DNA from: Candidatus Liminaster caballi
Lineage (GTDB): Bacteria > Bacteroidota > Bacteroidia > Bacteroidales > UBA3663
Assembly: GCA_018065085.1 (NCBI GenBank)
Contig: JAGHUA010000048.1
Span: 1-64,000 of the forward strand
DNA length: 64,000 bases
Direction of reading: 5' to 3'
Shown here: positions 1 to 8,618 of the stretch, in pieces
How positions within the stretch are numbered: position 1 is the stretch's first letter
How the letters are laid out: each line of letters begins with the position of its first letter
The notes under the pieces: generated by a model
Told to the model about the DNA's origin: nothing
The model's input: only the letters and a program-made list of their open reading frames with translations
Databases searched by the model: none
Translations under genes and position numbers: made by a program

Positions 1-342
1 TATTATTTTCAAAACCACCGCGGTATATTTTCGATCGTCAATTTAAATAATATCAATAGTTTAACATTAATAATTTTGTCCGTTTATTGGACAGCAGTGA
101 TTGAAGTTGACTTTATTGACTTCGTTGACTTCACGAGATATGTAAAGAGAAAACAGACAGCGACAGGCCGGGTGTGCCCTAAATTGATTGTCATGCGAGT
201 CAAAAACTGCAGAAATAGTTAAAAAAAATGAAGCTGAGACGCTTCACAGCGCTCAGCTCCTGAAAAAATTGCTAGTTTTTCGGTTTGAAAAAATCCGTTT
301 GAACCCGATAAATCGGGATGGAGAACTACAAAATTATTTTTG
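1..342. other. Non-coding left edge
   Basis: No convincing reading frame is seen here. The stretch is AT-rich. It holds the minus-strand terminator at 221-258 and a short palindrome at 304-317 (CCCGAT, two bases, ATCGGG). Nothing else recognisable was found. Confidence 0.6.
221..258 (-). terminator. Intrinsic terminator downstream of tRNA-Val
   Basis: Arms AGCTGAG (232-238) and CTCAGCT (252-258) pair, with an inner CGC/GCG pairing. Read on the minus strand, the hairpin is followed by a run of eight T (bases 221-228 on the plus strand are all A). It lies where a transcript through the minus-strand tRNA would end. Confidence 0.6.
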
Positions 343-417
343 TGGTCGCTGACGGATTCGAACCGCCGACCCGCTGCTTGTAAGGCAGCCGCTCTGAACC
401 AACTGAGCTAAGCGACC
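343..417 (-). tRNA. tRNA-Val (anticodon UAC)
   Basis: The minus strand folds as a complete 75-nt tRNA. The 7-bp acceptor stem is GGTCGCT with AGCGACC, and the discriminator base is A. The D-arm carries TAGCTCAG. The anticodon stem is GCTGC/GCAGC around loop CTTACAA, giving anticodon TAC, so valine. The T-arm contains GGTTCGAATCC. The 3' CCA is not encoded and would be added after transcription, as is common in Bacteroidetes. Confidence 0.96.
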
Positions 418-515
418 GATAATTTTCGAATTGCGAGTGCAAAGATAAGGGGATTTTTCGGTGTCGCCAAATTTTTTTTCGAAAAAATGCAAAAAAACGC
501 CGATTTTTTTGTTTT

Positions 516-539
516 TTTGCCCAAAATATGCTATTTTTG
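516..539 (+). promoter_or_regulatory. Probable promoter of ygiQ-like gene
   Basis: TATTTTTG at 532-539 matches the Bacteroidetes -7 consensus TAnnTTTG. A TTTG lies at 516-519, but the spacing is shorter than the usual 19-20 bases, so only the -7 element is convincing. Confidence 0.5.
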
Positions 540-584
540 CACGCATAAATGGTGTTTTACGACAAAAAAGAGTGTTGATAACTC

Positions 585-2468
585 ATGATTACTGATTGGT
601 TGCCTACCTCTGCTAAGGAGGTACAGATGCGCGGATGGGATGAACTGGACGTTATTCTGTTCAGTGGTGATGCCTATGTGGATCATCCATCGTTCGGTGC
701 CGCAGTCATTGGACGAGTGCTCGAAGCTGCAGGTTATCGTGTGGCTATAGTGCCTCAGCCAAACTGGCGTGATGACCTGCGCGATTTCCGAAAGCTGGGA
801 CGTCCGCGACTTTTCTTCGGCGTGTCGCCGGGTGCCATGGACAGTATGGTCAACCACTACACAGCAGCACGTCGTCGCCGTTCGGATGATGCCTATACGC
901 CAGACGGACGTGCAGGTCAGCGTCCGGATATGCCGAGCATCGTATATTCGCGCATCTTGAAGCAGATCTTTCCTGACGTGCCTGTAGTGCTTGGCGGCAT
1001 TGAGGCAAGCCTTCGCCGACTCAGCTATTATGACTATTGGGAAGATCGTCTGCGTCCGTCGCTCCTTGTGGAGAGCGAGGCGGATGTGATCTGTTATGGA
1101 ATGGGAGAGAAGACGATGGTGGAGATTGCCCGCCGCATCGAGCAGGGATTGCCCTATGATGACATACCGCAGGTGGTGAGCCGTCAGCCGCAGGTCAAAG
1201 CTGAGGGCGATGACATCGTGTTGCATTCCTATGCCGACTGTCTGCGCAACAAGCGTTGCCAAGCCGAGAACTTCCGTCACATCGAGGAAGAATCGAACAA
1301 ATGGCATGCCGAACGTATCTGGCAGCTGTCGCCCGATATGCGCGAGGGTCATAAGGGCGAGGAGGTGGCTGTGCTGGTCAATCCGCCTTATCCGCCATTG
1401 ACCACCGAGGAGGTCGATGCATCGTTCGACCTTCCTTACACCCGTATGCCGCATCCCAGATACAATGGTAAGCGCATTCCGGCTTACGAGATGATCCGTC
1501 ACAGTATCTGCATGCATCGCGGCTGTTTCGGAGGCTGTTCGTTTTGCACAATATCGGCTCATCAGGGCAAGTTCATCTCGTCGCGCAGCAAGGAGAGTAT
1601 CCTTCGCGAGGCGCGACAGGTCACACAGATGCCCGATTTCAAGGGTTACATCAGCGATTTGGGCGGTCCGTCGGCCAACATGTACCGTATGAGAGGTAAA
1701 GACCTTTCGCTGTGTGAGAAGTGCAAGAAACCGTCATGTCTGGCTCCAGGCGTGTGTCCGAATCTCAATGCCGACCATCGTCCGCTCATCGAGATCTATA
1801 AGGCTGTCGATGCCCTGCCGGGTGTCAAGAAGTCGTTTATAGGTTCGGGCGTCCGTTATGACCTAATCCTTCACGAGGGAAAGGACGGAGAGTATCGCGA
1901 CGTCAATCGCCGCTATGCCGAGGAACTTATCTGCAACCACGTGTCCGGCCGACTGAAGGTAGCGCCTGAACATACCAATGAGGAGGTGCTCAAGGTGATG
2001 CGCAAGCCTCCGTTTACGCTTTTCCATAGGTTCAAAGCAATGTTTGACGACATCAACCGCCGTTTCGGACTTCGCCAGCAGATCATCCCATATTTCATTT
2101 CGAGCCATCCGGGAAGCACGGAGATTGCCATGGCCGAACTTGCCGCCGAGACAAAGAGCCTTGACTTCCAGCTCGAACAGGTACAGGATTTCACTCCGAC
2201 GCCGATGACCGTATCGACCGAGATTTATTATACAGGTCTTCATCCTTATACACTCCAACCATGTTACTGCGCCCATAACCCGCAGGAGAAGCAGCGTCAG
2301 CGTGCATATTTCTTCTGGTATCAGAAAGAGAATGTGCCGGGTCTTCGCTCGTCGCTCATCCGGCTCGGCAGAAAGGATCTTGCCGACCGGCTGTTCGGCA
2401 GCGGCGTGAGGTCGTATAACAATAATGAAAAGAAGGTGAACAAAAACAATAATAATAAAAGAAGGTGA
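585..2468 (+). CDS. YgiQ family radical SAM protein
   Basis: 627 residues, typical of the YgiQ/UPF0313 family. The N-terminal half contains family blocks such as LFSGDAYVDHPSFG and the VLGGIEASLRR region. A radical SAM cluster motif C-x3-C-x2-C occurs at C314, C318 and C321 and would bind a [4Fe-4S] cluster and S-adenosylmethionine. A second Cys-rich patch (CEKCKKPSCLAPGVC) follows around residue 380. The physiological reaction of the family is not established. The C-terminus is a low-complexity Asn/Lys tail encoded by AT-rich sequence, and the stop codon lies inside the terminator hairpin. It looks monocistronic. A long antisense frame across its first half is a shadow. Confidence 0.93.
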   Translation: MITDWLPTSAKEVQMRGWDELDVILFSGDAYVDHPSFGAAVIGRVLEAAGYRVAIVPQPNWRDDLRDFRKLGRPRLFFGVSPGAMDSMVNHYTAARRRRSDDAYTPDGRAGQRPDMPSIVYSRILKQIFPDVPVVLGGIEASLRRLSYYDYWEDRLRPSLLVESEADVICYGMGEKTMVEIARRIEQGLPYDDIPQVVSRQPQVKAEGDDIVLHSYADCLRNKRCQAENFRHIEEESNKWHAERIWQLSPDMREGHKGEEVAVLVNPPYPPLTTEEVDASFDLPYTRMPHPRYNGKRIPAYEMIRHSICMHRGCFGGCSFCTISAHQGKFISSRSKESILREARQVTQMPDFKGYISDLGGPSANMYRMRGKDLSLCEKCKKPSCLAPGVCPNLNADHRPLIEIYKAVDALPGVKKSFIGSGVRYDLILHEGKDGEYRDVNRRYAEELICNHVSGRLKVAPEHTNEEVLKVMRKPPFTLFHRFKAMFDDINRRFGLRQQIIPYFISSHPGSTEIAMAELAAETKSLDFQLEQVQDFTPTPMTVSTEIYYTGLHPYTLQPCYCAHNPQEKQRQRAYFFWYQKENVPGLRSSLIRLGRKDLADRLFGSGVRSYNNNEKKVNKNNNNKRR

Positions 2469-2490
2469 CCCGTGAGCCACCTTCTTTTTA
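2457..2490. terminator. Bidirectional intrinsic terminator between convergent genes
   Basis: GAAGGTG (2461-2467) pairs with CACCTTC (2478-2484) and is followed by TTTTT. The opposite strand also reads into a T-rich stretch, so it can serve both the plus-strand radical SAM gene and the minus-strand porin gene. Confidence 0.75.
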
Positions 2491-2560
2491 TGTCATAAAT
2501 GTTGTTCCTACTCTGCATGAGTAATGCAGGAAGAATGTTCTTTGACTTTATTCCAAGAGA

Positions 2561-4048
2561 TTAAAACTTGTAGTTCAAACCGATACCGAGCACACGGTTG
2601 GTGCGTGTATAGACGTCCTTCTTGTTGCCTTCTTCTGGTTTGATTACGGTGCGATCGTCATAGAGAGTCTGCATGAAGCCAAGGTCAAGGCTTAGCTTCT
2701 CTGTGCAGTTGATGCGAGCGCCGAGGCCGTAGCTCCAAGAGTCAACAACAAATGAGAGGTCGTTCATGTAGCCATCGCTCAAACCGTACTTTGTTGTCTG
2801 ATAGCTGCAAGAGAGTGTGATGAGCTTGCAAACATCCCATTCAACGCCGGCAGTGACCTCGAAGGTGTTGTCGTCGATAAGATCCTGCTTGTTGTTGTAC
2901 TGAGTGGCCTTCTTGTCGCCATAGAAGTGATAGCCGGCATTGAGACGAATGCTCTCGATAGGGCTGTACTGAACACCGGCAAAGAGAACCGAAGGAATGT
3001 CAGCTGCAATCTTGCTGCCGTCGGCAAACTGGCCGAGAGTGGCATTCTCCTTAGCAGTGGCAGCGGCAAACTCGTTCATCTCTGACTTGTTCTCAAGGCG
3101 CATACGTGTCTTGAACTCATACTTGGCAGCAACGTTCCAGTGCTCGTTGATCTTCCAGTCAACACCAATCATTGGCGTGAAGCCAAAACCTGTCTGATCG
3201 GCATTGAGTGCAAGTTCGCGGTCGGCAAGTGATGTCTGACCCTTGTCAGCACCTGTGAGATTGTCCATGCCTGGAACCGGCACGTCGAAGCTGTAGGCAT
3301 AAGAGGCATTGATGTCCTGAACGTAGCCGTTGTAGTTGCAGGTGGCGTAAACACCGCGCAAGCCGGCAAAAACAGCAAGGTTGTCGAGAGCCTTGTATGT
3401 TGCGCCAAGCTGAAGGCCGAAGTAATACTGCTTGCCCTTCATATAGGCATTGAGCGAGTAACCGGTCATCTGGCTGTTGAATGTGCCACCGGCAACAAGA
3501 GCATCAGCAGCAGCTTCTGGCAGTCCTTTGCCCATGAGGCCAGCCTTGACATTGTCCATGACCATTCCGTTGACTTTTGTAGGAACAAGCTTGTACATTT
3601 CGCTTGCATAGAGAGCTTCGAATGAACCAAGACCCTTGTCGAACTCGCACTTGCCACCGCCGCCGGTGAGGGCGAAGTGTGCGTTGATGCTCCACTTATC
3701 CCAGTTGTAGCTGTAGTGGATGCTTGGGATTACAGGAGCGTATGCCTCACCCTTGAAGTTGTGTGTGGCCTCGCCTGGAGTATTGGCGTTGAGTGCGAAC
3801 AGAGGATTGAGGGTTGTCTCGATCTCGCGTGTCTGCTTTGCATTCTGGATATTGATGCTGAAGTGTGAACCTGGAGCAAGGAAAGCAGTACCTGCAGGGT
3901 TTGCGTAAAGGCCGGTAATGTCGATGACAGCCTCTTGGCTCAGCTGACGGAGGAATGCTGCATTCTGGTTGGTGTTGGTGTTGATACCACCTGCAAAAGC
4001 AGTCGCTGCGGAAGCAATAGCCAATGCTGAAATGATAAGTTTTTTCAT
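2561..4048 (-). CDS. OmpP1/FadL family outer membrane transporter
   Basis: 495 residues. A signal peptide ends near AFAGG (residue 20). The mature N-terminus contains the FadL/toluene_X signature region (N-NQNAAFLRQL-QEAV-DI-GLYANPAGTAFL), where the family forms the hatch plug. The rest alternates in the manner of a 14-stranded beta-barrel, and the protein ends in an aromatic residue (LNYKF), as expected for BAM-dependent insertion. Family members pass long-chain fatty acids or other hydrophobic molecules across the outer membrane; the substrate here cannot be read. It is divergent from the hybrid two-component regulator and has its own promoter about 90 bases upstream. Confidence 0.9.
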   Translation of the reverse strand: MKKLIISALAIASAATAFAGGINTNTNQNAAFLRQLSQEAVIDITGLYANPAGTAFLAPGSHFSINIQNAKQTREIETTLNPLFALNANTPGEATHNFKGEAYAPVIPSIHYSYNWDKWSINAHFALTGGGGKCEFDKGLGSFEALYASEMYKLVPTKVNGMVMDNVKAGLMGKGLPEAAADALVAGGTFNSQMTGYSLNAYMKGKQYYFGLQLGATYKALDNLAVFAGLRGVYATCNYNGYVQDINASYAYSFDVPVPGMDNLTGADKGQTSLADRELALNADQTGFGFTPMIGVDWKINEHWNVAAKYEFKTRMRLENKSEMNEFAAATAKENATLGQFADGSKIAADIPSVLFAGVQYSPIESIRLNAGYHFYGDKKATQYNNKQDLIDDNTFEVTAGVEWDVCKLITLSCSYQTTKYGLSDGYMNDLSFVVDSWSYGLGARINCTEKLSLDLGFMQTLYDDRTVIKPEEGNKKDVYTRTNRVLGIGLNYKF

Positions 4049-4133
4049 CTTTATAATATATTAATGAGAAATTTTATTTCAATTGAAGACTGCCTGTCGG
4101 TCAGAAAAGAGTGAAAATTTTGTCTTACGGGTG

Positions 4134-4141
4134 CAAAGATA
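4134..4141 (-). promoter_or_regulatory. -7 element of the FadL-like gene promoter
   Basis: On the minus strand the bases read TATCTTTG, a full match to TAnnTTTG, about 90 bases before the start codon. No clear TTTG at -33 is seen. With 4409-4416 it defines a divergent promoter region; the 388-base gap 4049-4436 holds no gene that I can see. Confidence 0.6.
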
Positions 4142-4408
4142 GCAAGTTTTGCACACTTTTTGTAATTGTGTGTCGAGAACTTGCGTTTTTGTACAGAATA
4201 TTACTAATAAATGTATAAAATGTAACATATTCATGCCAAAACTGTGCACATAATTATTGATTGTGAGCAAATTTTGAGGCTCTGTCTGTTCTTTGACAGG
4301 CTTTGCAAGAATTCCTATTCACCGGATATTATTACGATTTTTGGATTATTTGTTGGTATTGTACTAACTTTTGACCCGATTTTACCATAGTTTGTTATTT
4401 ATGTTGAT

Positions 4409-4416
4409 TACCTTTG
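4409..4416 (+). promoter_or_regulatory. -7 element of the hybrid regulator promoter
   Basis: TACCTTTG matches TAnnTTTG. It lies inside the longest open frame (first possible start 4371), so the true translation start is probably downstream, at ATG 4437. A TTTG at 4391-4394 is closer than usual. Confidence 0.5.
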
Positions 4417-4436
4417 CCGCCGAAAAAGAAAAGATT

Positions 4437-7244
4437 ATGATGGTCCGTTCGGTAAGCAAACACAAACTCGCCTGGCTCGCTGCCACATTGATGGCATGCC
4501 TTCTGATTGTTGGGTGTGATGTGTTTCTTGCCGACGGATCTTCAGCCGACCAGCAGCGACGCAAGAAACTGAGTGAAGAAGCCGCCGCCCTGCGTAACCA
4601 GGGAAAATCGCTGCGTGAGAAATCTCTGTTCTCCGAAGCATTGCCTATCCAGAACGAAGCGCTCGGCATGGCAATACTTTCTGGCGATACAATCGAGATG
4701 GCGCTCAACTATAACCAGCTTGGCACCACTTTCCGCCGAATGGGACGCATGGCCGAAGCGTTGGAGTATCACTATGCAGCGCTCAGGATCACCGAACTCT
4801 CAGGCGATACATCTTATCAGGCACGCAAGAATCGCGTGGTGTCTCTCAACGGACTTGGCAACATCAGCCTGTCATTGAGCGATGAGGATGAGGCGGAATC
4901 ATATTTCCGTCAGGCTCTTGCCGGTGAGATATCGTTGGGCAGTCAGCTTGGTCAGGCCATCAACTATGCCAACATCGGAAGTATCTTTGAGCAGCGCAAC
5001 GAACTGGATTCGGCCCGTCTCTATTACCAGCGTTCGATGGCTCTCAACGAATCGATCGGCAATCAGCTGGGCATCGGTCTTTGTCATTCTTATTTCGGTC
5101 ATTTGGCTGAATGCATGGGCGACGTCAACCTGGCAATACTTGAGTATCAGACATCATACGAAATACTTCAAGCCACTGACGACGACTGGCATGAACTGGA
5201 ACCTCTGATCCAGCTTGCCCGCTGTATGCTTGAAAATGGTTATCCCGAGGCCAAGGCTACGCTCGATAAGGCAGAACAGATTGCACGAAGCATCGGTTCC
5301 ATCGAGCATCAGCAGGAGATTTCTTCGCTTATGGCTCTGTATTATAGCAAGAATGGTGATTTGAGTTCAGCCATTGATCAATACAAGCTTTGCATCGCCT
5401 ATCGTGACTCGCTTAGCGATCCTTCCGAAGAACATCGAATGCGAGAGGCGTATATCGAATATGAGCGACAGAAGGTTCGCAATGAGATTTCGACAATGCG
5501 CCAGGCTTACGAATCCGAACAGACACTATACCGCTGGAGCAGCGTGCTGTTTATCATCCTGCTTGTGGCTCTTGTAGTGGTTTTGTCAATACTTGTCTAT
5601 GCAAACCGTATGCGCAAACAGCGTCACGAAGCTCTTACGAGCATCGAGAGCATGCGCACAACGTTCTTTAGAAATATTACTCACGAATTCCGCACACCGC
5701 TCACAGTCATTCTGGGCCTTGCTGATCAACTCAAGGACGAGACGCTCTCTGAGCCTACACGTGTGCATTATCTCCGCTCAATCGAGAAGCAGGGGAAGTC
5801 CCTCCTCGATTTAGTTAATCAGCTCCTCTCTCTCTCAAAGCTGATTGCGGGCTATGGTCAAGGAGAGTGGCGTCATGGCGACGCCCTCTCTTTCATCCGT
5901 ATGACAATCGCAGGATACTCTGACTTTGCACAGATGCACAACGTGCAGCTGAACGTCAGCACCACGCTCAATGAGGTGCAGATGGACTTCGTGCCAGAGT
6001 ATTTCAACCGCATAATCCGCAACTTACTATCTAATTCCTTTAAATATACACCTGTCGGAGGTCAGATAACCCTCACGGTTGATATCCGTGAGGGCCACCT
6101 CGTTCTCGATGTTCGTGACACAGGATGCGGCATTCCTCCAAATGAGGTACCGCATGTGTTCGAACTTTTCCACAAAGGTACTGATACCCCGCAGCAGGGA
6201 AGCATCGGCATCGGATTGCCTTTCGTCTATCAGATGGTGCGCCAGATGGGTGGCGTAGTGTCGGTGAGTGAGACGAGTTCGCATGGCACAACTATACATC
6301 TGGTCATTCCTCTTCGCCGTGCGTTGTCGGGCGAACAAATCCGGCCATGGTCGCTTGAGGACGAACTGAAGGCCACACCTTCTCCGCGTCCGGAAGAACT
6401 TCAGAATATTGCCAATCTCCCTGAGCAGATGCCTGACGAAAAGAGTAATGTGCCTATTCCTCCGTTGGTGATGATTGTGGAAGACAACCGCGATGTGGCT
6501 GAGTATATCCACATGCTCCTGAATATCCATTATCGTGTCATCACGGCTACTGATGGCTATGATGCCCTTCATAAGGCCGAACAACAGTTGCCGGATCTTA
6601 TCATCACCGACCTGATGATGCCGGGAATGGACGGTTATGCACTTTGTCACATGGTGCGCCAAAGTCAGGTGATGGCTGACGTGCCGATCGTAGTCGTTTC
6701 TGCGCGTTCGGAAGATGACGACCGTGTTCGAGTGATCGAAGAGGGCGCAGATGCATTCCTGCTGAAACCTTTCAACGCCAATGAGTTGCTGGCCATAGTC
6801 AGCAGGTTGCTCAGTCAGCGTCGCCAGCAGCAGCAACATCTTCGTGACCTTATTTCCAACAGTGCCGAAGCCTCGTCATCGGATGATGTGCAGCTGACAC
6901 AGGCCGACCGTGAATATCTCGACCGTCTGCATAACGTGGTCATACAGGATATGGCCGGCGGAGATATCTCGGTCGATGGCATCGCATCGTCAATGGCAAC
7001 GAGCAGATCGGTGCTCAACCGCCATATCCGCCAGCTTACCGGCACATCTGCTGCGGCTTATGTCCTGCAGATACGTATGCAGCATGCCCGTCAGCTTTTG
7101 CTCGATTCCAATGATTCCGTAGGAGAGATTTCTCTTGCGTGCGGTTTTGATGATATGAGTTATTTCAGCCGTGTGTTCCGTCAGACATTCGGCGCAACCC
7201 CAAGCCAGTTCCGCAATGAAAATAATCGCTCACATAGAAACTGA
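4437..7244 (+). CDS. TPR-sensor hybrid two-component regulator (histidine kinase, receiver, AraC HTH)
   Basis: 935 residues from ATG 4437, chosen because a promoter -7 box overlaps the longer frame. An N-terminal hydrophobic segment ends in IVGC (possible lipobox). TPR-like helical repeats span roughly residues 60-330, then a membrane segment near 367-390. The kinase follows: HisKA with NITHEFRTP (phospho-acceptor H416), then HATPase with NLLSNSFKYTP, DTGCGIP and GIGLPF. A receiver domain carries ITDLMMPGMDG (phospho-acceptor D725) and LKPF. A C-terminal AraC helix-turn-helix ends near PSQFR. The layout puts the TPR sensor in the periplasm and the DNA-binding end in the cytoplasm. Targets are unknown. 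The divergent FadL-like gene is the obvious candidate, but that is inference. The 3' end overlaps trmO by 29 bases. Confidence 0.92.
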   Translation: MMVRSVSKHKLAWLAATLMACLLIVGCDVFLADGSSADQQRRKKLSEEAAALRNQGKSLREKSLFSEALPIQNEALGMAILSGDTIEMALNYNQLGTTFRRMGRMAEALEYHYAALRITELSGDTSYQARKNRVVSLNGLGNISLSLSDEDEAESYFRQALAGEISLGSQLGQAINYANIGSIFEQRNELDSARLYYQRSMALNESIGNQLGIGLCHSYFGHLAECMGDVNLAILEYQTSYEILQATDDDWHELEPLIQLARCMLENGYPEAKATLDKAEQIARSIGSIEHQQEISSLMALYYSKNGDLSSAIDQYKLCIAYRDSLSDPSEEHRMREAYIEYERQKVRNEISTMRQAYESEQTLYRWSSVLFIILLVALVVVLSILVYANRMRKQRHEALTSIESMRTTFFRNITHEFRTPLTVILGLADQLKDETLSEPTRVHYLRSIEKQGKSLLDLVNQLLSLSKLIAGYGQGEWRHGDALSFIRMTIAGYSDFAQMHNVQLNVSTTLNEVQMDFVPEYFNRIIRNLLSNSFKYTPVGGQITLTVDIREGHLVLDVRDTGCGIPPNEVPHVFELFHKGTDTPQQGSIGIGLPFVYQMVRQMGGVVSVSETSSHGTTIHLVIPLRRALSGEQIRPWSLEDELKATPSPRPEELQNIANLPEQMPDEKSNVPIPPLVMIVEDNRDVAEYIHMLLNIHYRVITATDGYDALHKAEQQLPDLIITDLMMPGMDGYALCHMVRQSQVMADVPIVVVSARSEDDDRVRVIEEGADAFLLKPFNANELLAIVSRLLSQRRQQQQHLRDLISNSAEASSSDDVQLTQADREYLDRLHNVVIQDMAGGDISVDGIASSMATSRSVLNRHIRQLTGTSAAAYVLQIRMQHARQLLLDSNDSVGEISLACGFDDMSYFSRVFRQTFGATPSQFRNENNRSHRN

Positions 7245-7878
7245 TTTCGATTCGAAGTTCGGCATTCCCCGTCAGAGCGGCATTGTGCCTCAGCTGATCG
7301 GACGCATTGTGTTCGAACCTGAATACCGTGTGCCTGAGGCTTTTCGCGGATTGGATGGATTCTCTCATATCTGGCTCGTCTGGGATTTCTCGGAGTGTCA
7401 TCAGGAGTCGTGGTCGCCTACTGTGCGTCCGCCGCGTCTCGGAGGCAATCAGAGAGTCGGTGTCTTTGCCACCCGATCGCCTTTCCGCCCGAATCCGATC
7501 GGTCTTTCGTGTGTGGAAATTGACCATATAGACCTACAGACGCCCGATGGTCCTGTCATCTGGGTGAAAGGTGCTGATCTGATGAATGGTACGCCTATCT
7601 TCGACATCAAACCATACATTTCGTTTGCCGATTGCAAACCCGAAGCAAAGGCTGGATTTACACAGCAGACACTGCAGCAACCCGAGTTGATTGTCGTGTT
7701 CTCTGACGAGGTCAAAGCATTGTTCAAGGCTGACAAACTTGAGTCGTTGCGCGCCGTTCTTGCCCAGGATCCACGACCACATTATCAAACTGATGAGTCG
7801 CGTGTCTATGGGATGCTTTTCGCAGGAAAAGACTTGCATTTTGAAGTGAAAGGTGACGAAATTCGTGTTTTCTGTTGA
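7216..7878 (+). CDS. trmO: tRNA m6t6A37 methyltransferase TrmO (TsaA/UPF0066)
   Basis: 220 residues from ATG 7216; an earlier in-frame start adds 15 residues without family similarity. The family methylates N6-threonylcarbamoyladenosine at position 37 of certain tRNA-Thr. Visible family blocks are PRQSG near the N-terminus, FRGLDGFSHIWLVWDF, RPPRLGGNQRVGVFATRSPFRPNPIGLS and the VKGADLMNGTPIFDIKPYI region. The gene starts inside the end of the upstream regulator gene, so translation may be coupled, although the functions look unrelated. Confidence 0.92.
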   Translation: MKIIAHIETDFDSKFGIPRQSGIVPQLIGRIVFEPEYRVPEAFRGLDGFSHIWLVWDFSECHQESWSPTVRPPRLGGNQRVGVFATRSPFRPNPIGLSCVEIDHIDLQTPDGPVIWVKGADLMNGTPIFDIKPYISFADCKPEAKAGFTQQTLQQPELIVVFSDEVKALFKADKLESLRAVLAQDPRPHYQTDESRVYGMLFAGKDLHFEVKGDEIRVFC

Positions 7879-7912
7879 AAATCTGCTTGAAAATGCATTT
7901 TTTAGTGAATAA

Positions 7913-7945
7913 TTGACAAATATTAGAAAAAAATCTTTATATTTG
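7913..7945 (+). promoter_or_regulatory. Promoter of the pilus locus (DUF3575 gene)
   Basis: TATATTTG (7938-7945) matches TAnnTTTG, with TTG at 7913-7915 about 22 bases upstream. The -7 element ends only 4 bases before ATG 7950. If it is used, the transcript would have almost no leader. Confidence 0.55.
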
Positions 7946-7949
7946 CCGC

Positions 7950-8618
7950 ATGAAATATAAGGTATTAACTATAGTTTTGACGGCTGTATTTGCGGTTCCA
8001 TCATTTCTTTTCGCCCAGAAAAAAAATGTGGAGGAGCCTTCGTTGCTGAGGCAGACTCCGTTTGCTGTCAAAACCAACATATTATATGACGAGGCTTCGT
8101 TCGTCAACTTTAGCGTCGAGGCAGGCTTAGGTTCGAACTGGGGTGTTCAGTTTGATGCAATCTGCCCTTGGTGGAAAGATGACGACAATCTCCGTGTCAC
8201 ACAGATGATCAATCTCGGACTTGAGGGCCGTTACTATTGGCGTGGATGGACTGACAATTCGCGTGCAATCAGCGGACCTTATGTCGGTGCCATGGTGTCG
8301 GGCGGTATCTATGATTTGTGCCGTCGCAGTTCGAGCAAGAACAAATACCGTGGATTCCAGGGTGATTATTTCTTTATGGGAGGCATCACATGCGGCTATG
8401 TTTGGGCTCCTTCTCCATGGTGGCGTTTAGAGGCATCGGCAGGCTTGGGTGCGATGCAGACAGCCTATACCCACTACGATATGGTCGAGAATGGTCAGTA
8501 CCTTATGCTTCACAACGAGGGAACCTACACATATTTCGGTCCTACAAAGATTAACTTCAGCATCGCATGGCTCTTCAGCCAATGCTGGCAGCAGAAAAAG
8601 AAAGGAGTATGGCGATGA
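7950..8618 (+). CDS. DUF3575 family protein of the pilus locus
   Basis: 222 residues with a clear signal peptide (MKYKVLTIVLTAVFAVPSFLFA is the hydrophobic start, with cleavage near FAQ). The mature part has the DUF3575 pattern: FAVKTNILYD near residue 38, then alternating beta-strand segments with many aromatics (YYWRGW, YVWAPSPWWRLEA, INFSIAWLF), suggesting a small outer-membrane barrel. DUF3575 genes commonly sit at the head of fimbrillin loci in Bacteroidales; their exact role is not established. The stop codon overlaps the downstream DUF5119 gene start. Confidence 0.82.
   Translation: MKYKVLTIVLTAVFAVPSFLFAQKKNVEEPSLLRQTPFAVKTNILYDEASFVNFSVEAGLGSNWGVQFDAICPWWKDDDNLRVTQMINLGLEGRYYWRGWTDNSRAISGPYVGAMVSGGIYDLCRRSSSKNKYRGFQGDYFFMGGITCGYVWAPSPWWRLEASAGLGAMQTAYTHYDMVENGQYLMLHNEGTYTYFGPTKINFSIAWLFSQCWQQKKKGVWR
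8601..8607 (+). promoter_or_regulatory. Ribosome binding site deciding the DUF5119 gene start
   Basis: AAAGGAG is a strong Shine-Dalgarno site, unusual in this window. ATG 8615 lies 7 bases after it and ATG 8609 only one base after it, so 8615 is the better start. Confidence 0.6.

Noticed and set aside
334-546. 70-codon plus-strand frame
   Set aside because: It is produced by the reverse strand of tRNA-Val and AT-rich flanking sequence.
531-1562. 343-codon open frame on the minus strand
   Set aside because: It lies antisense inside the radical SAM gene, shows no family pattern, and the plus-strand frame has clear motifs.
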